Positions 1 to 9,878 of a DNA stretch of 64,000 bases are shown here, piece after piece. The DNA is from Rosettibacter firmus. GTDB lineage: Bacteria > Bacteroidota > Ignavibacteria > Ignavibacteriales > Melioribacteraceae. The DNA lies in contig NZ_JAYKGJ010000002.1 of the NCBI RefSeq assembly GCF_036860695.1, positions 626,001 to 690,000 on the forward strand, written 5' to 3'. The notes under the pieces were generated by a model. The model was not told the origin of the DNA, ran no database searches, and saw nothing but the letters and a program-made list of their open reading frames with translations. Within the stretch, counting starts at the first letter, position 1. Every line of letters begins with the position of its first letter. Position numbers and translations under genes: made by a program.

Positions 1-1784
1 GACTTGATGATTGGATAGAAGTTTATGATGACGAACGACTTGATATTAGAGATAAAAATTTATTTATAGAATTAACAGTGTTTCCACAAAAGTTTTATCA
101 AGAAAATTCTCTAATTACTAAAGGTTATCAGTTTGGTATAAAACAAATTAAAGAAGATTCTTTGAGTTTCTACATCAATTCATATAGAAATAGTTTGAAA
201 ATTAAATTACCAGATGATTGGTACAATAAATGGCACAAAGTAAAAGCAATTTATGATGGTAAAGAAATGTCAATCATAATTGATGAGAAAGTATTAGGTA
301 AAAAAGAATATAGTAGAGAAATAAACTCGTTACACTATCCAGTTAATATTGGGAGAGATTCATATCGTAATGATGATCAGCATTTAGGATGGTTGTCAAA
401 TTATATATTCGATGAAGTAAAATTATCCGATAAAATTAATGGCGAGCCTATCTTGTGGATAAAATTTGATGAGATTAAAGAAGGTCAGGATTACTACACA
501 TATGGAATAAGTCCTTTCTGTATAAATGGAATGGTTACTGCAGATAGAAAACCACAACCAGAACTTTGGCAGGCTAAACACAGCATGTCACCAGTGAGAT
601 TTTATTCTGTTAATCTTTCAGAAAGAAAATTCAAAGTTGTAAATAAAAATTCATTTACAAATCTTAATTACTATGACTTTGAATGGCTGTTGTATAAAGA
701 TGGAGTACTTGAATCATCAGGAAAATTCGACATAAACTTATTACCACAACAAGAAAAAGAAATAACATTGCCCATTCCTAAAAATTTAGATAATAATTCT
801 GAATATGTTTTAGAAATATCATGTAAGCAGAAATACGACGAACCATTCAAGCCAAAAGGTTTTGAAATTAATTTTGAACAGTTTGTACTTAATAAAAAAG
901 AGTTACAAGTTCATAACAAAAAAATAGATAATGCAAAAATTATTGAAGAGGATTCAATAGCATATTCTATAAAAATTAATGAAAACACATATCAAATAAA
1001 CAAACGAAGTGGTGACCTGAAATTAATTCGTAAAAATAACCCAATTATTTTGTCGATGACTGCTAATGTATGGCGTCCACCAATATCAAATGAAAAAGTA
1101 GATTGGGGTAAAGCAGAAGCAGAAGATTGGTATAGAATGGGATTGAATGAAATTAAAAATGAAGTAGAGGAAATCAAAATAGATACGATTAATTCAATGA
1201 TCAAAGTAAAATTAAACACTACTTTTTCTCGAACAAGTGATATTGTTATAAACGAGTTTACTTATAAATTTAACGAAAGAGGAGAAGTAGATGTTAAGCA
1301 CTTAATGATTCCACTTGGATATTTTAATGTAAACTGGTTACCATGTATTGGATTAAAGATACATGTTCCTGATAATTATAAAAATCTTACATGGTATGGA
1401 AGAGGCCCAATAGAAAATTATCCTGATAGAAAAACAGGTGCAAAGTTAGGAATACATAAGATTAATATAGATTCGTTAATGAATCCATATATAGAACCTC
1501 AAGAATATGGAAATTATTCTGATGTAAGATGGTTTGAATTAAAGAATGCTTCAGGTGAAGGAATAAGCATAATAGCTAAAAAGCCTTTGCATTTTTCTGT
1601 AGTTCCTTATTATAATCTTGATAGATCCAGATATACTTTTCAACTAAAGAAAGATGATTATTTAGTAGTTCGACTTAATTATAATATTACAGGTGTTGGA
1701 GATACACCAAATCCAGCAATGCCGCAATATAGGGTTTATCCAGAAATTTATTATAGTTCATTTACTCTAATTCCAATTTATTAA
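1..1784 (+). CDS. Beta-galactosidase (GH2), C-terminal part with LamG-like insert, 5' truncated by window
   Basis: The frame is open from base 3, so the true start and the catalytic TIM barrel lie before the window; about 593 C-terminal residues are visible. The first ~150 are a LamG/concanavalin A-like sandwich. Then comes the domain that follows the barrel in LacZ-type enzymes (from about 580), and then the large beta-galactosidase small-chain domain with the hallmark WYGRGPIENYPDR (about 1393-1430) and EPQEYGNYSDVRWFEL. The enzyme should remove terminal beta-galactose. It sits directly before a TonB receptor and an endo-galactanase, so galactan-derived oligosaccharides are the likely substrate. 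Family membership is clear; substrate is inferred. The visible part shows no sorting tail. Confidence 0.85.
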   Translation, partial: LDDWIEVYDDERLDIRDKNLFIELTVFPQKFYQENSLITKGYQFGIKQIKEDSLSFYINSYRNSLKIKLPDDWYNKWHKVKAIYDGKEMSIIIDEKVLGKKEYSREINSLHYPVNIGRDSYRNDDQHLGWLSNYIFDEVKLSDKINGEPILWIKFDEIKEGQDYYTYGISPFCINGMVTADRKPQPELWQAKHSMSPVRFYSVNLSERKFKVVNKNSFTNLNYYDFEWLLYKDGVLESSGKFDINLLPQQEKEITLPIPKNLDNNSEYVLEISCKQKYDEPFKPKGFEINFEQFVLNKKELQVHNKKIDNAKIIEEDSIAYSIKINENTYQINKRSGDLKLIRKNNPIILSMTANVWRPPISNEKVDWGKAEAEDWYRMGLNEIKNEVEEIKIDTINSMIKVKLNTTFSRTSDIVINEFTYKFNERGEVDVKHLMIPLGYFNVNWLPCIGLKIHVPDNYKNLTWYGRGPIENYPDRKTGAKLGIHKINIDSLMNPYIEPQEYGNYSDVRWFELKNASGEGISIIAKKPLHFSVVPYYNLDRSRYTFQLKKDDYLVVRLNYNITGVGDTPNPAMPQYRVYPEIYYSSFTLIPIY

Positions 1785-1848
1785 GAGATGTTATTTAAAT
1801 GTGTTGCTATTATTAAAAAATTTATACAAATTTACTGAAAAGGTTACC

Positions 1849-1860
1849 GCAAACGTTTGT
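1849..1860. promoter_or_regulatory. Candidate LacI-family operator
   Basis: GCAAACGTTTGT contains the perfect 8-bp palindrome AAACGTTT (1851-1858) and is nearly symmetric over 12 bp. It lies 38 bp before the parvulin gene at 1898 that leads the glycan operon. LacI-family sugar regulators commonly bind such CG-centred palindromes. No regulator gene is in the window, so the assignment is inference. Confidence 0.4.
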
Positions 1861-1897
1861 AAATAGTTAATTTTAGAAATTTTCGAAAAATATTTTT

Positions 1898-3595
1898 ATG
1901 AAAAGTATCTCATATAAAATACTAATTACAAGAATATTAATTACTGTACTTATTTCGCAATTTATTTTTATATGTAATAAAAATATTTATGGCTTTAATG
2001 ATACACTTGCTATTATTAATAAAAAAGTAATAACAGTTAATGACTTTATAAGCTTTTATAAAGATAAATTGATTCGTTATGGTCTTAATGATACTTATGA
2101 CTTGAGATTAAAATATTTATTAAATCTCGTGAGTGATGAGTTATTAATTGCTGAAGCAAAATCACAAAACTTACACAAAACAGATAAAGCTATAAAAGAA
2201 TTAAAACGAATTCAAACTCAGGAATTACTTAATGCTTATGTTACAAAACATATTTCAAATAAAATTAATGTAACAGAAAATGACCTGAAAGATTTATTTA
2301 TAAAATTAAATACAAAAATTAAAGTACGACATCTATTTGCTCGAACAAAAGATAAAGCTGATTCCTTGTTTAAAGAACTTCAAAATGGAAAAAGTTTTGA
2401 ACAATTAGCAAAAGAAAATTTCAATGATCCAGTTCTTAAAGAGAATGGTGGTCTTCTGGGTTATATATCCATAGATGAAGTGGATCCAGAATTTGAATCA
2501 GTTGCATTTTCTATGAAAATTGGAGAAGTGTCAAAACCTGTTAAAACTGTTTATGGATATAGTATTATAAAAGTTGAAGATATTAAACAAAATCCTTTTA
2601 CAACCGAGTATGAATTTTTGAAATCGAAAGAAAAATTAAAAATGTTTGCTCGCAAACGTGCTTTCGAAAAAGCTGCTAAAGAATATTCTCAAATACTACG
2701 TGAAAATTTAAATACGAAGTTTAATCATAAATTGTTGTCAAAATATTTCCTGAACTTTCAAAATGATTCTTTGAATTTGATAGTAGAACAACCATCAAAT
2801 ATTTCAACAAATGATTTAAATAAAATTGTGGTTACATCCAAACTCGAAAATTGGAGCTTGAAAAAATTAATTAATGAATTAAATAATGTACCAGAAAAGC
2901 AAAAAAAATGGATTCATACTCAAGAAAACCTTGAAGATTTTATTGCTGGTTTAATAAATAGAAAATACATTATTAAACAGGCAGAAAAAGAAAAGCTCAA
3001 TGAAAATCCTGATTATAAACAAAAAGTAGATTATAATTTTGATACTTATTTGTTAACAGAAATAGAAAATAAATTAAAAAGTAATATCACTATCTCTACA
3101 GATTCAATAAAAGTTTATTACGAAAAAAATAAAGACCTTTTCAAAACTAAACCACAAGTAAGATTAAGTAGTATTTTATTGAATGACTCTACTTTAGTGG
3201 ATACAATTCTAAGTAACTTAAAAAAAGGAGTACAATTCGATTTACTTGCTAAAAAATACTCTATACAAAAAATAACAGCAGAGCGAGGAGGTGATATAGG
3301 TTATTTTACAAAAGAAGAATTATATGAATATGGTGATAAAATATTTTCAATGAATGTTGGTGAATGGATTGGTCCATTAATTAACGATGGAAAATTTTTA
3401 TTCCTGAAGTGTACAGATAAAAAAGGTTCTGAAATAATTCCGTTTGAACAGGCTTATCGTGAAATAGAAGAAATGCTAAAAAACTTCAGGTGGTTTAAGT
3501 TAAGAAATGAATATGTAGAATCATTAAAAAATAAGTTTAGTTATAAAATAAATAAAGATAAACTGAAGTACTTAAAAATTAATAACAACATTTAA
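1898..3595 (+). CDS. Periplasmic peptidyl-prolyl isomerase with two parvulin domains (SurA/PrsA-like)
   Basis: This 565-residue protein has an N-terminal hydrophobic export segment (about 8-27). A helical chaperone region follows, then two parvulin (PPIC) domains at about 140-230 and 419-510. Both carry the family signature of a GG..GY stretch followed by F.M..GE and a glycine-rich end. Such proteins assist folding of outer-membrane and secreted proteins in the periplasm. The stop codon abuts the start of the TonB receptor, so the two are probably cotranscribed, and a dedicated role in assembling the local receptor or secreted enzymes is plausible. It is not a strict SurA orthologue by length or layout. 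Confidence 0.8.
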   Translation: MKSISYKILITRILITVLISQFIFICNKNIYGFNDTLAIINKKVITVNDFISFYKDKLIRYGLNDTYDLRLKYLLNLVSDELLIAEAKSQNLHKTDKAIKELKRIQTQELLNAYVTKHISNKINVTENDLKDLFIKLNTKIKVRHLFARTKDKADSLFKELQNGKSFEQLAKENFNDPVLKENGGLLGYISIDEVDPEFESVAFSMKIGEVSKPVKTVYGYSIIKVEDIKQNPFTTEYEFLKSKEKLKMFARKRAFEKAAKEYSQILRENLNTKFNHKLLSKYFLNFQNDSLNLIVEQPSNISTNDLNKIVVTSKLENWSLKKLINELNNVPEKQKKWIHTQENLEDFIAGLINRKYIIKQAEKEKLNENPDYKQKVDYNFDTYLLTEIENKLKSNITISTDSIKVYYEKNKDLFKTKPQVRLSSILLNDSTLVDTILSNLKKGVQFDLLAKKYSIQKITAERGGDIGYFTKEELYEYGDKIFSMNVGEWIGPLINDGKFLFLKCTDKKGSEIIPFEQAYREIEEMLKNFRWFKLRNEYVESLKNKFSYKINKDKLKYLKINNNI

Positions 3596-6358
3596 ATGCA
3601 TATGAAAACAAAAATTATAGCATTCGTAATAGTTTTCTTTCCATACATTTTGTATTCACAAAGTACTGGTAAAATTGCTGGGAAAGTAATTGACGCCAGC
3701 ACTGGCGAACCAATTGTAGGAGCAAATATAATAGTCGAAGGAACTAATTATGGTGCTGCTACAGATATTGAAGGCGAATATGTAATTGTAAAAGTTCCTT
3801 CAGGTAATTACAATGTAATAGCTTCATACATTGGATATGCAAAAACAATAACAAAAAATGTTCAGGTATATGCTGATTTAACGACTAACCTGAATTTCAA
3901 ATTAACTCCTACTACAGTAACTCTTAATCAGGAAATTGTTGTGGTTGCTCAAACTCCATTGGTAAAAAAAGATTTAACAGCAACCGAATCAAGAGTTACA
4001 TCGGAAGAAATTAGACAATTACCACTTCAAGATCTTAGCAGACTTATCAGTTTACAGGCAGGAGTAAGTAGAGATCAAAGTGGTGGCATTCATATAAGAG
4101 GTGGAAGAAGTAGTGAAGTCTCTTATTTATTAAATGGAATAAGCATCACCGATGATTTTACAAGAACGCAAGCATTAACAATAGAAACTGAATCAGTTCA
4201 GGAACTTCAAGTAATAAGTGGTTCATTTAATGCTGAATATGGTAATGCAATGAGTGGTGTTGTGAACATAATTACCAAAACTGGGGGATCTAAATTTCAG
4301 AGTAATTTTGAAGTATGGACTGGTGATTATTTGAGTAATCATAAAGATATTTTCTGGAATATAGAAAAGATTAATCCAGTCTCTAACTATAATTTTCAGG
4401 GTTCTGCTGGTGGACCAATTTTAAAAGATAATTTAAGATATTTTGTTTCTCTAAGAAGATACCATAATGGTGGTTATATTTATGGAATTAACAAATATAA
4501 TCCACAGGGAAGATATAAATTTGTTGATGGTCAATTAGTCCCAAATCCTGGTGATAGTTCATTTGTCTCTATGAACTGGAATGATAGATGGAGTGGTCAG
4601 GGAACACTTGACTGGAATATATCAGAAGGATTTAAATTAAAAATCGATGCGTTTGGTAGTCTTGAGAAAAGTAGATTTTATAATCACATTTATAGACTTA
4701 ATCCAAATGGAGATATGGGAGGAACAAGCAAGGGTTATAGTCTGTTTGCAAATTTAACTCATCTTATTTATACAAACACTTATCAAGAGCTATCATTTGC
4801 ATATAAATTTAATGAATTTATTTCAAGACTGTATGATGACCCCTATGATTCACGTTATGTTCATCCAGATTCAATGAATGTTCCAGGTTATCACTTTTTA
4901 AGAGCAGGAACAAATCTTAATAGATTTCAACGTAATACTGAAAGTTTTATTATAAAGTGGAGTTTCACCAGCCAATTAGATAAAATTAATTTAGCTAAAA
5001 TTGGTGCAGAATTACAGTTCGATAAATTATTTTATGAAAATATTACTTTAATTCCAGAAGTATTACCTAATGGTCAACAAGTTGTTCCATTCAGACCATA
5101 TATTCAGGGGATTGAATCACCACAACACGATCGATTCAATCGAAATCCTTTTAAGTTCAGTGCCTTTATTCAAGATAAAATTGAATTTGAAAGCTTGATT
5201 ATAAATGTTGGTCTCCGTTATGATTTATTTAATCCAAATGGTAAGATTCCAGTTGATCCAAGTGATCCAAATATTTTTAATCCATTTAAGCTCGAACACA
5301 TTTATAAAGATTTGAATAACGATGGAAAAATTGGACTCGATGAACAAAGAGAAGACAATAAATTTACACTTGCAGAAAAAGAAGCATTCTGGTATAAAAA
5401 AGCATCTATAAAATCACAATTAAGTCCTCGTGTTGGTATTGCATATCCAATTACAGATAAAGGGATTATACGATTTTCATATGGAATTTTTCAACAGATT
5501 CCTGAGTACAGCCAGCTTTACTTAGGAGATCAATTTAAATTAACTTCTGCTCAGGGTATTCAAGGACCTTTTGGAAATAATGATCTTAAACCACAAAAAA
5601 CTACAATCTACGAGCTTGGACTTCAACAACAATTTTTTGAAGACTTTGCTCTGGATGTAACAGCATTTTATCGTGATATTCGTGACTGGATTTCTTCAAG
5701 TCAACCTATTCCTACTTTCCTTGCTGGAATTTCTTATTCACAAAGAATTAATAGAGACTTTGCTAATGTACGGGGTATAACATTAGCAATTAACAAACGA
5801 TTTACAAATAATTATTCATTTGGTGTTGATTACACATTTCAAATTGCAGAAGGTACAAATTCTTCGCCAGACCAAGAATTCTTTTCACAGTTAAATGGAG
5901 CTGAGCCAACTAAAATTCTTTCTCCTTTAGATTGGGATCAAACTCATACTTTCAATGCTAATTTATATGTTGGTGATGTTGACTGGGGTTTAAGTCTAAT
6001 TTTTAACTTTTACACAGGTCAACCATATACTCCAACTTACATAGCAGGAGCTTATACTGGAAGAAATGTTCTAAGTGGTCTTGCTCAAAACAGTAGACGT
6101 AAACCATCAATTGCAAGACTTGATCTTGAATTACACAAGAACTTTAATTTTTCATTTCTGGATATTCAATTATTCTTAAAAGTTTTCAATCTACTTGATG
6201 CAAAAAATCCTGTGATTGTATTCGGAGATACTGGTAAACCAGATTTTACAATTGAAGAACTTCAGGTTCGTGATTACGATCCAGGATGGTTTGATTATCC
6301 AAACTTTTATAGTGAACCAAGAAATATTTACATCGGAACAAAAATTTACTTGAAATAA
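3596..6358 (+). CDS. TonB-dependent outer-membrane receptor with carboxypeptidase-regulatory-like N-terminal domain
   Basis: This 920-residue protein has a signal peptide (about 1-21), a CarboxypepD_reg-like beta-sandwich (about 24-105, starting GKIAGKVIDASTGEPIVGAN), a plug domain (about 120-235, with IHIRGGRSSEV and GNAMSGVVNIITKTGG) and a long 22-strand-type barrel to the C-terminus. It should import oligosaccharides across the outer membrane using TonB energy. It resembles SusC-like receptors in layout, but no SusD partner is adjacent. The start follows the upstream stop directly. A second ATG two codons in (3602) is equally possible, and neither has a clear Shine-Dalgarno. Substrate (galactan fragments) is inferred from neighbours. 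Confidence 0.88.
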   Translation: MHMKTKIIAFVIVFFPYILYSQSTGKIAGKVIDASTGEPIVGANIIVEGTNYGAATDIEGEYVIVKVPSGNYNVIASYIGYAKTITKNVQVYADLTTNLNFKLTPTTVTLNQEIVVVAQTPLVKKDLTATESRVTSEEIRQLPLQDLSRLISLQAGVSRDQSGGIHIRGGRSSEVSYLLNGISITDDFTRTQALTIETESVQELQVISGSFNAEYGNAMSGVVNIITKTGGSKFQSNFEVWTGDYLSNHKDIFWNIEKINPVSNYNFQGSAGGPILKDNLRYFVSLRRYHNGGYIYGINKYNPQGRYKFVDGQLVPNPGDSSFVSMNWNDRWSGQGTLDWNISEGFKLKIDAFGSLEKSRFYNHIYRLNPNGDMGGTSKGYSLFANLTHLIYTNTYQELSFAYKFNEFISRLYDDPYDSRYVHPDSMNVPGYHFLRAGTNLNRFQRNTESFIIKWSFTSQLDKINLAKIGAELQFDKLFYENITLIPEVLPNGQQVVPFRPYIQGIESPQHDRFNRNPFKFSAFIQDKIEFESLIINVGLRYDLFNPNGKIPVDPSDPNIFNPFKLEHIYKDLNNDGKIGLDEQREDNKFTLAEKEAFWYKKASIKSQLSPRVGIAYPITDKGIIRFSYGIFQQIPEYSQLYLGDQFKLTSAQGIQGPFGNNDLKPQKTTIYELGLQQQFFEDFALDVTAFYRDIRDWISSSQPIPTFLAGISYSQRINRDFANVRGITLAINKRFTNNYSFGVDYTFQIAEGTNSSPDQEFFSQLNGAEPTKILSPLDWDQTHTFNANLYVGDVDWGLSLIFNFYTGQPYTPTYIAGAYTGRNVLSGLAQNSRRKPSIARLDLELHKNFNFSFLDIQLFLKVFNLLDAKNPVIVFGDTGKPDFTIEELQVRDYDPGWFDYPNFYSEPRNIYIGTKIYLK

Positions 6359-6372
6359 AATTGGTAAGGTTT

Positions 6373-9300
6373 ATGAAAAAAATAATTTTACAATTTTTGG
6401 TCATATTTTTTGTATCACAAATATTTTATGGACAGGTTATAAAACATAAGCCCTCGGATTTCAGAGGCGATGTAAATTATAGACGCAATTCAAATGTTGA
6501 TGGAAATAATATTCGAGCAACCATATTTAATTCTGGATACAGTGGAGATCCTTCAAATAGACCAGATTATATTGATTACGAATGGCCAAAAAATACTAAT
6601 AGAATTTACATCGCTTTAATCGAAATCTTTCTGGGTGGCGAAGTAAAAAGTAATACAGGCGAAACAATTTATCTTGTTGAAATTCCAGCAGGTAGAACAG
6701 ATCCCTCAACTGGAAATTCATGGAATATGGAGCCCGTCCCAGGATTTTTAAATCCTCAACAAAATGAAATTGCAAGAAGTGATAAACCAGATTCCTGGCC
6801 TACTGCAGTTCAAGGTGGCTGGAGAGATAAAAGATCTGATCCAATTGATCCAGGTTGGGTTGGTTCGTGGAATGGTTTTTTTGGAAAAAACATTTTTAAT
6901 GCAGACCAAGAATTTTTCTTTGTTACATCTGATGACCTTTATAAAAGACAACCATATACACCAGATACTACTGATCTAACACGTGGTGGTCTTGGACTTT
7001 TAATGGATGTTAGAACATTAGCCTGGTCTCAAGTTTTAATTAACGACGTTTTATTTTTCATTCATGATATTAAAAATGATGGAACTAAAACTATTGATAA
7101 AACATCTTTCTGCCTCTTTGTAGCAGATTGGGTTGGTGGAGATGCTCCTGATGATTATCCTTATGTAGATTTACAGACCGCAACTACTTTTCTTACTGAT
7201 GCAGATAGAATTGGAACAGAAGCTTTTGGAACAAATCCAGTTGGTGTTGCATCACTTAAATATATTGAAACTCCAGGTAATCAAGTTAATGGAATAGATG
7301 ACGATGGAGATTCTGATGAATATTCAGATTTAATAAGTAGAATTCAAAATGCTGAAACTGTAATACCTCATTTTACAGCAAATGATTTTCAACCCAGATT
7401 TATTAGACCTGGAGATAAGATTGTTCTTATTGAACCAGAAACTTTTAATAGAATAATTACTGTATATCCTCAAAACGGTGGTATAGTAAAAAGTCTTGGA
7501 AAAGATTTTTATTTACCTCCAGAAGGAATTACTCTCAACGAAGATACTCTTGCTAATGGATTTGATGAAGATTTAGATGGATTGATTGATGAAAAAGAAA
7601 CTTTGCACTTATTCCACATAAACGAAATAACACAAACAACAAATCCTGTTCGATTTATAAATTATCTTTCATTTAATGTTGGTGATACAGTAAAAAGAGG
7701 TTTTTGTGTTGCTGGATTAAATGCAGAATGGAATTATCAAAATGTTGCACCAATGATAGATGAATCTCGTGATGATGGATTTGATAATGATAATGACTGG
7801 GATTCATTTCTTGACGATAATGGTCTCGATGGTGTAAGGGGAAGCGGGGATGAAGGAGAAAAAGATGGAAAACCCTCAAGTGGCTCTGGAACAAATTTTC
7901 CGGGCGAACCAAATATAGATAAAACTGATGTAAGCGAAACAGATTTAATTGGAATTACTGCTGCACTTCAAATTCCTGATGGTACTCTTAATTTTAATAC
8001 TGCACCAGATAAAGGAATGTGGGATTTATTAATGGTTCCAGGCAAAATTAATCTTGTTCGTCAGGTTGGTGAATTTCAAACTTATGTTTCATCTGGTTAC
8101 TTCCCGATTTTACCAGGTCAACGACAAAGAATGGCAGTTTCGATTGCAATTGCTGGCGGTGGTAATACCAAAGATGCTGATATTGAAAGTGTTATTAAAA
8201 AACAACGTCAGGCAACAACTGCTTATGCTGCAGATTATCAATTTGCTCAGGCACCTCTTCAAGTTACATTAACTGCTGTTCCCGGAGATGGACAGGTAAC
8301 ATTATATTGGGATGATGAAGCAGAAAAATCTTTTGATAGATATATAAATAAAATTGGTGGTAATGGTCGCGACTTCGAGGGTTATCGAATCTATCGCGCT
8401 ACAGATGCTGCTTTCCAGGATGCTAAAGTAATTACTGATGCTTATGGTGTAAAAACTTTACTTCGTCCAATTGCTCAATTTGACTTGAAAGATGGGATTA
8501 AAGGTTTGCATCCAATTGATATTAATGGAGTTAAATTTGACCTCGGTAACGATACTGGATTAAGACATGTTTACGTTGATAGAGATGTTGTTAATGGACA
8601 AAGATATTTTTATGCTGTTACTGCTTACGATTTTGGTTATGAGCCTGCTAGAATTCCTCCAACAGAAACTCCTATTCAAGTTAATGTTTATACAGATGGA
8701 ACAATAACTCATAGTAAAAATGTAGCTATTGTAAGACCAACTTCAAGTTCTGCAGGATATTTACCACCTGAAATTGAATATCTTAAACACACAAGTGGAG
8801 GTGCAAGTGGTAATATTAATTTCAGAATTATTGATCCATCAAAAATTAAAAATGGTCATGAATATGAAATAACTTTCAAAGATACAACCTATAAAATTGA
8901 TAATAGAGATGTAATTAGAACTGTTTCGTTTTCTTTAAAAAATGTTACTGAAAATAAATATTTATTGAAAGATGATAAAAGAATTAACATTGGAGATGAG
9001 CTTCCTGTTATTGATGGATTTCAAATGAGTCTAGAAAATGTTCAGGATATTTCAATAAACAATCTTAAAACAAAATGGAATGATCCTGATATCTATTCAT
9101 TCAATTTCGATACATTTACTTATCTTACAATAAAAGGTGTTACTAAACCAAGCGATTATAAAATAATTATTGGTGAACAAGGTTTATCAACTTCGAAAGA
9201 TACAACAATACTCGGAAGAAAATTTTCAGCCATCCCTGTTAATTTCAAAGTTATAAACACAACAGAAAATAAGGAGATTGAATTTTTATTTAGCGAAAGA

Positions 9301-9864
9301 GATGGAACTGATGGTAAATTGAGTATCGATCCAGTAAGTGGAAGAGCAGATGCCATTTACTTTCTTGAAAAAGATAAGAACGGTAAAAAAACATTTACAT
9401 GGCAATTTGCACTTAATCTCAAAGGGAAAAGAAATCCTCAGGCTGGCGATACACTAAATATTATACTCAACAAACCATTCCTTTCTTATGATGTATATAA
9501 TTTCAAAATGAAAAGCTCATCAATTTCTATTGATAAAGCTAAAGAAGAATTAGATAGAATAAGAGTTGTTCCAAATCCATATGTAGCAGCAGAAACATGG
9601 GAACCAAGAAATACTTATACAAGTGGACGTGGTCCTCGCGAAATTCATTTTATCAACTTACCAGCAAAATGTACAATAAGAATTTTTAATGTTAGTGGAG
9701 CTTTGATAAAAACTATCGAACACGATTCTCCTTATGAAAATGGAACTGAAATATGGGATGTATTAAGCGATGAAAAATTTGAAATAGCATATGGAATTTA
9801 TGTCTATCATGTTGATGCCCCTGGAATAGGTCAAAAAACAGGAACCTTTGCAATTATTAAATAA
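6373..9864 (+). CDS. Large secreted/surface protein with Asp-rich calcium-binding-like motifs and C-terminal sorting-like domain
   Basis: The chosen ATG is preceded by TAAGG; an in-frame TTG 12 bases earlier would add four residues before a typical signal peptide and is less likely. The protein has about 1163 residues. Acidic stretches NGIDDDGDSDE (~7290), DEDLDGLIDE (~7567) and DNDNDWDSFLDDNGLDG (~7785) resemble thrombospondin-3/dockerin-type calcium sites. A fibronectin-III-like segment lies near 8260-8650 (VTLYWDDEAE...GYRIYRA). The last ~95 residues (VVPNPY...GIYVYHVDA) look like a type IX sorting or assembly tail. Similar giant proteins follow TonB receptors in Ignavibacteria-like genomes. 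No catalytic domain was recognised, so the function is unknown; surface glycan capture is a guess. Confidence 0.7.
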   Translation: MKKIILQFLVIFFVSQIFYGQVIKHKPSDFRGDVNYRRNSNVDGNNIRATIFNSGYSGDPSNRPDYIDYEWPKNTNRIYIALIEIFLGGEVKSNTGETIYLVEIPAGRTDPSTGNSWNMEPVPGFLNPQQNEIARSDKPDSWPTAVQGGWRDKRSDPIDPGWVGSWNGFFGKNIFNADQEFFFVTSDDLYKRQPYTPDTTDLTRGGLGLLMDVRTLAWSQVLINDVLFFIHDIKNDGTKTIDKTSFCLFVADWVGGDAPDDYPYVDLQTATTFLTDADRIGTEAFGTNPVGVASLKYIETPGNQVNGIDDDGDSDEYSDLISRIQNAETVIPHFTANDFQPRFIRPGDKIVLIEPETFNRIITVYPQNGGIVKSLGKDFYLPPEGITLNEDTLANGFDEDLDGLIDEKETLHLFHINEITQTTNPVRFINYLSFNVGDTVKRGFCVAGLNAEWNYQNVAPMIDESRDDGFDNDNDWDSFLDDNGLDGVRGSGDEGEKDGKPSSGSGTNFPGEPNIDKTDVSETDLIGITAALQIPDGTLNFNTAPDKGMWDLLMVPGKINLVRQVGEFQTYVSSGYFPILPGQRQRMAVSIAIAGGGNTKDADIESVIKKQRQATTAYAADYQFAQAPLQVTLTAVPGDGQVTLYWDDEAEKSFDRYINKIGGNGRDFEGYRIYRATDAAFQDAKVITDAYGVKTLLRPIAQFDLKDGIKGLHPIDINGVKFDLGNDTGLRHVYVDRDVVNGQRYFYAVTAYDFGYEPARIPPTETPIQVNVYTDGTITHSKNVAIVRPTSSSAGYLPPEIEYLKHTSGGASGNINFRIIDPSKIKNGHEYEITFKDTTYKIDNRDVIRTVSFSLKNVTENKYLLKDDKRINIGDELPVIDGFQMSLENVQDISINNLKTKWNDPDIYSFNFDTFTYLTIKGVTKPSDYKIIIGEQGLSTSKDTTILGRKFSAIPVNFKVINTTENKEIEFLFSERDGTDGKLSIDPVSGRADAIYFLEKDKNGKKTFTWQFALNLKGKRNPQAGDTLNIILNKPFLSYDVYNFKMKSSSISIDKAKEELDRIRVVPNPYVAAETWEPRNTYTSGRGPREIHFINLPAKCTIRIFNVSGALIKTIEHDSPYENGTEIWDVLSDEKFEIAYGIYVYHVDAPGIGQKTGTFAIIK

Positions 9865-9878
9865 ATTTTAGAGAAGCC

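Noticed and set aside
7673-7912. His-rich open frame on the minus strand inside the 1163-aa protein gene
   Set aside because: It is the antisense of Asp-rich GAT repeats, with no start signal or family resemblance.
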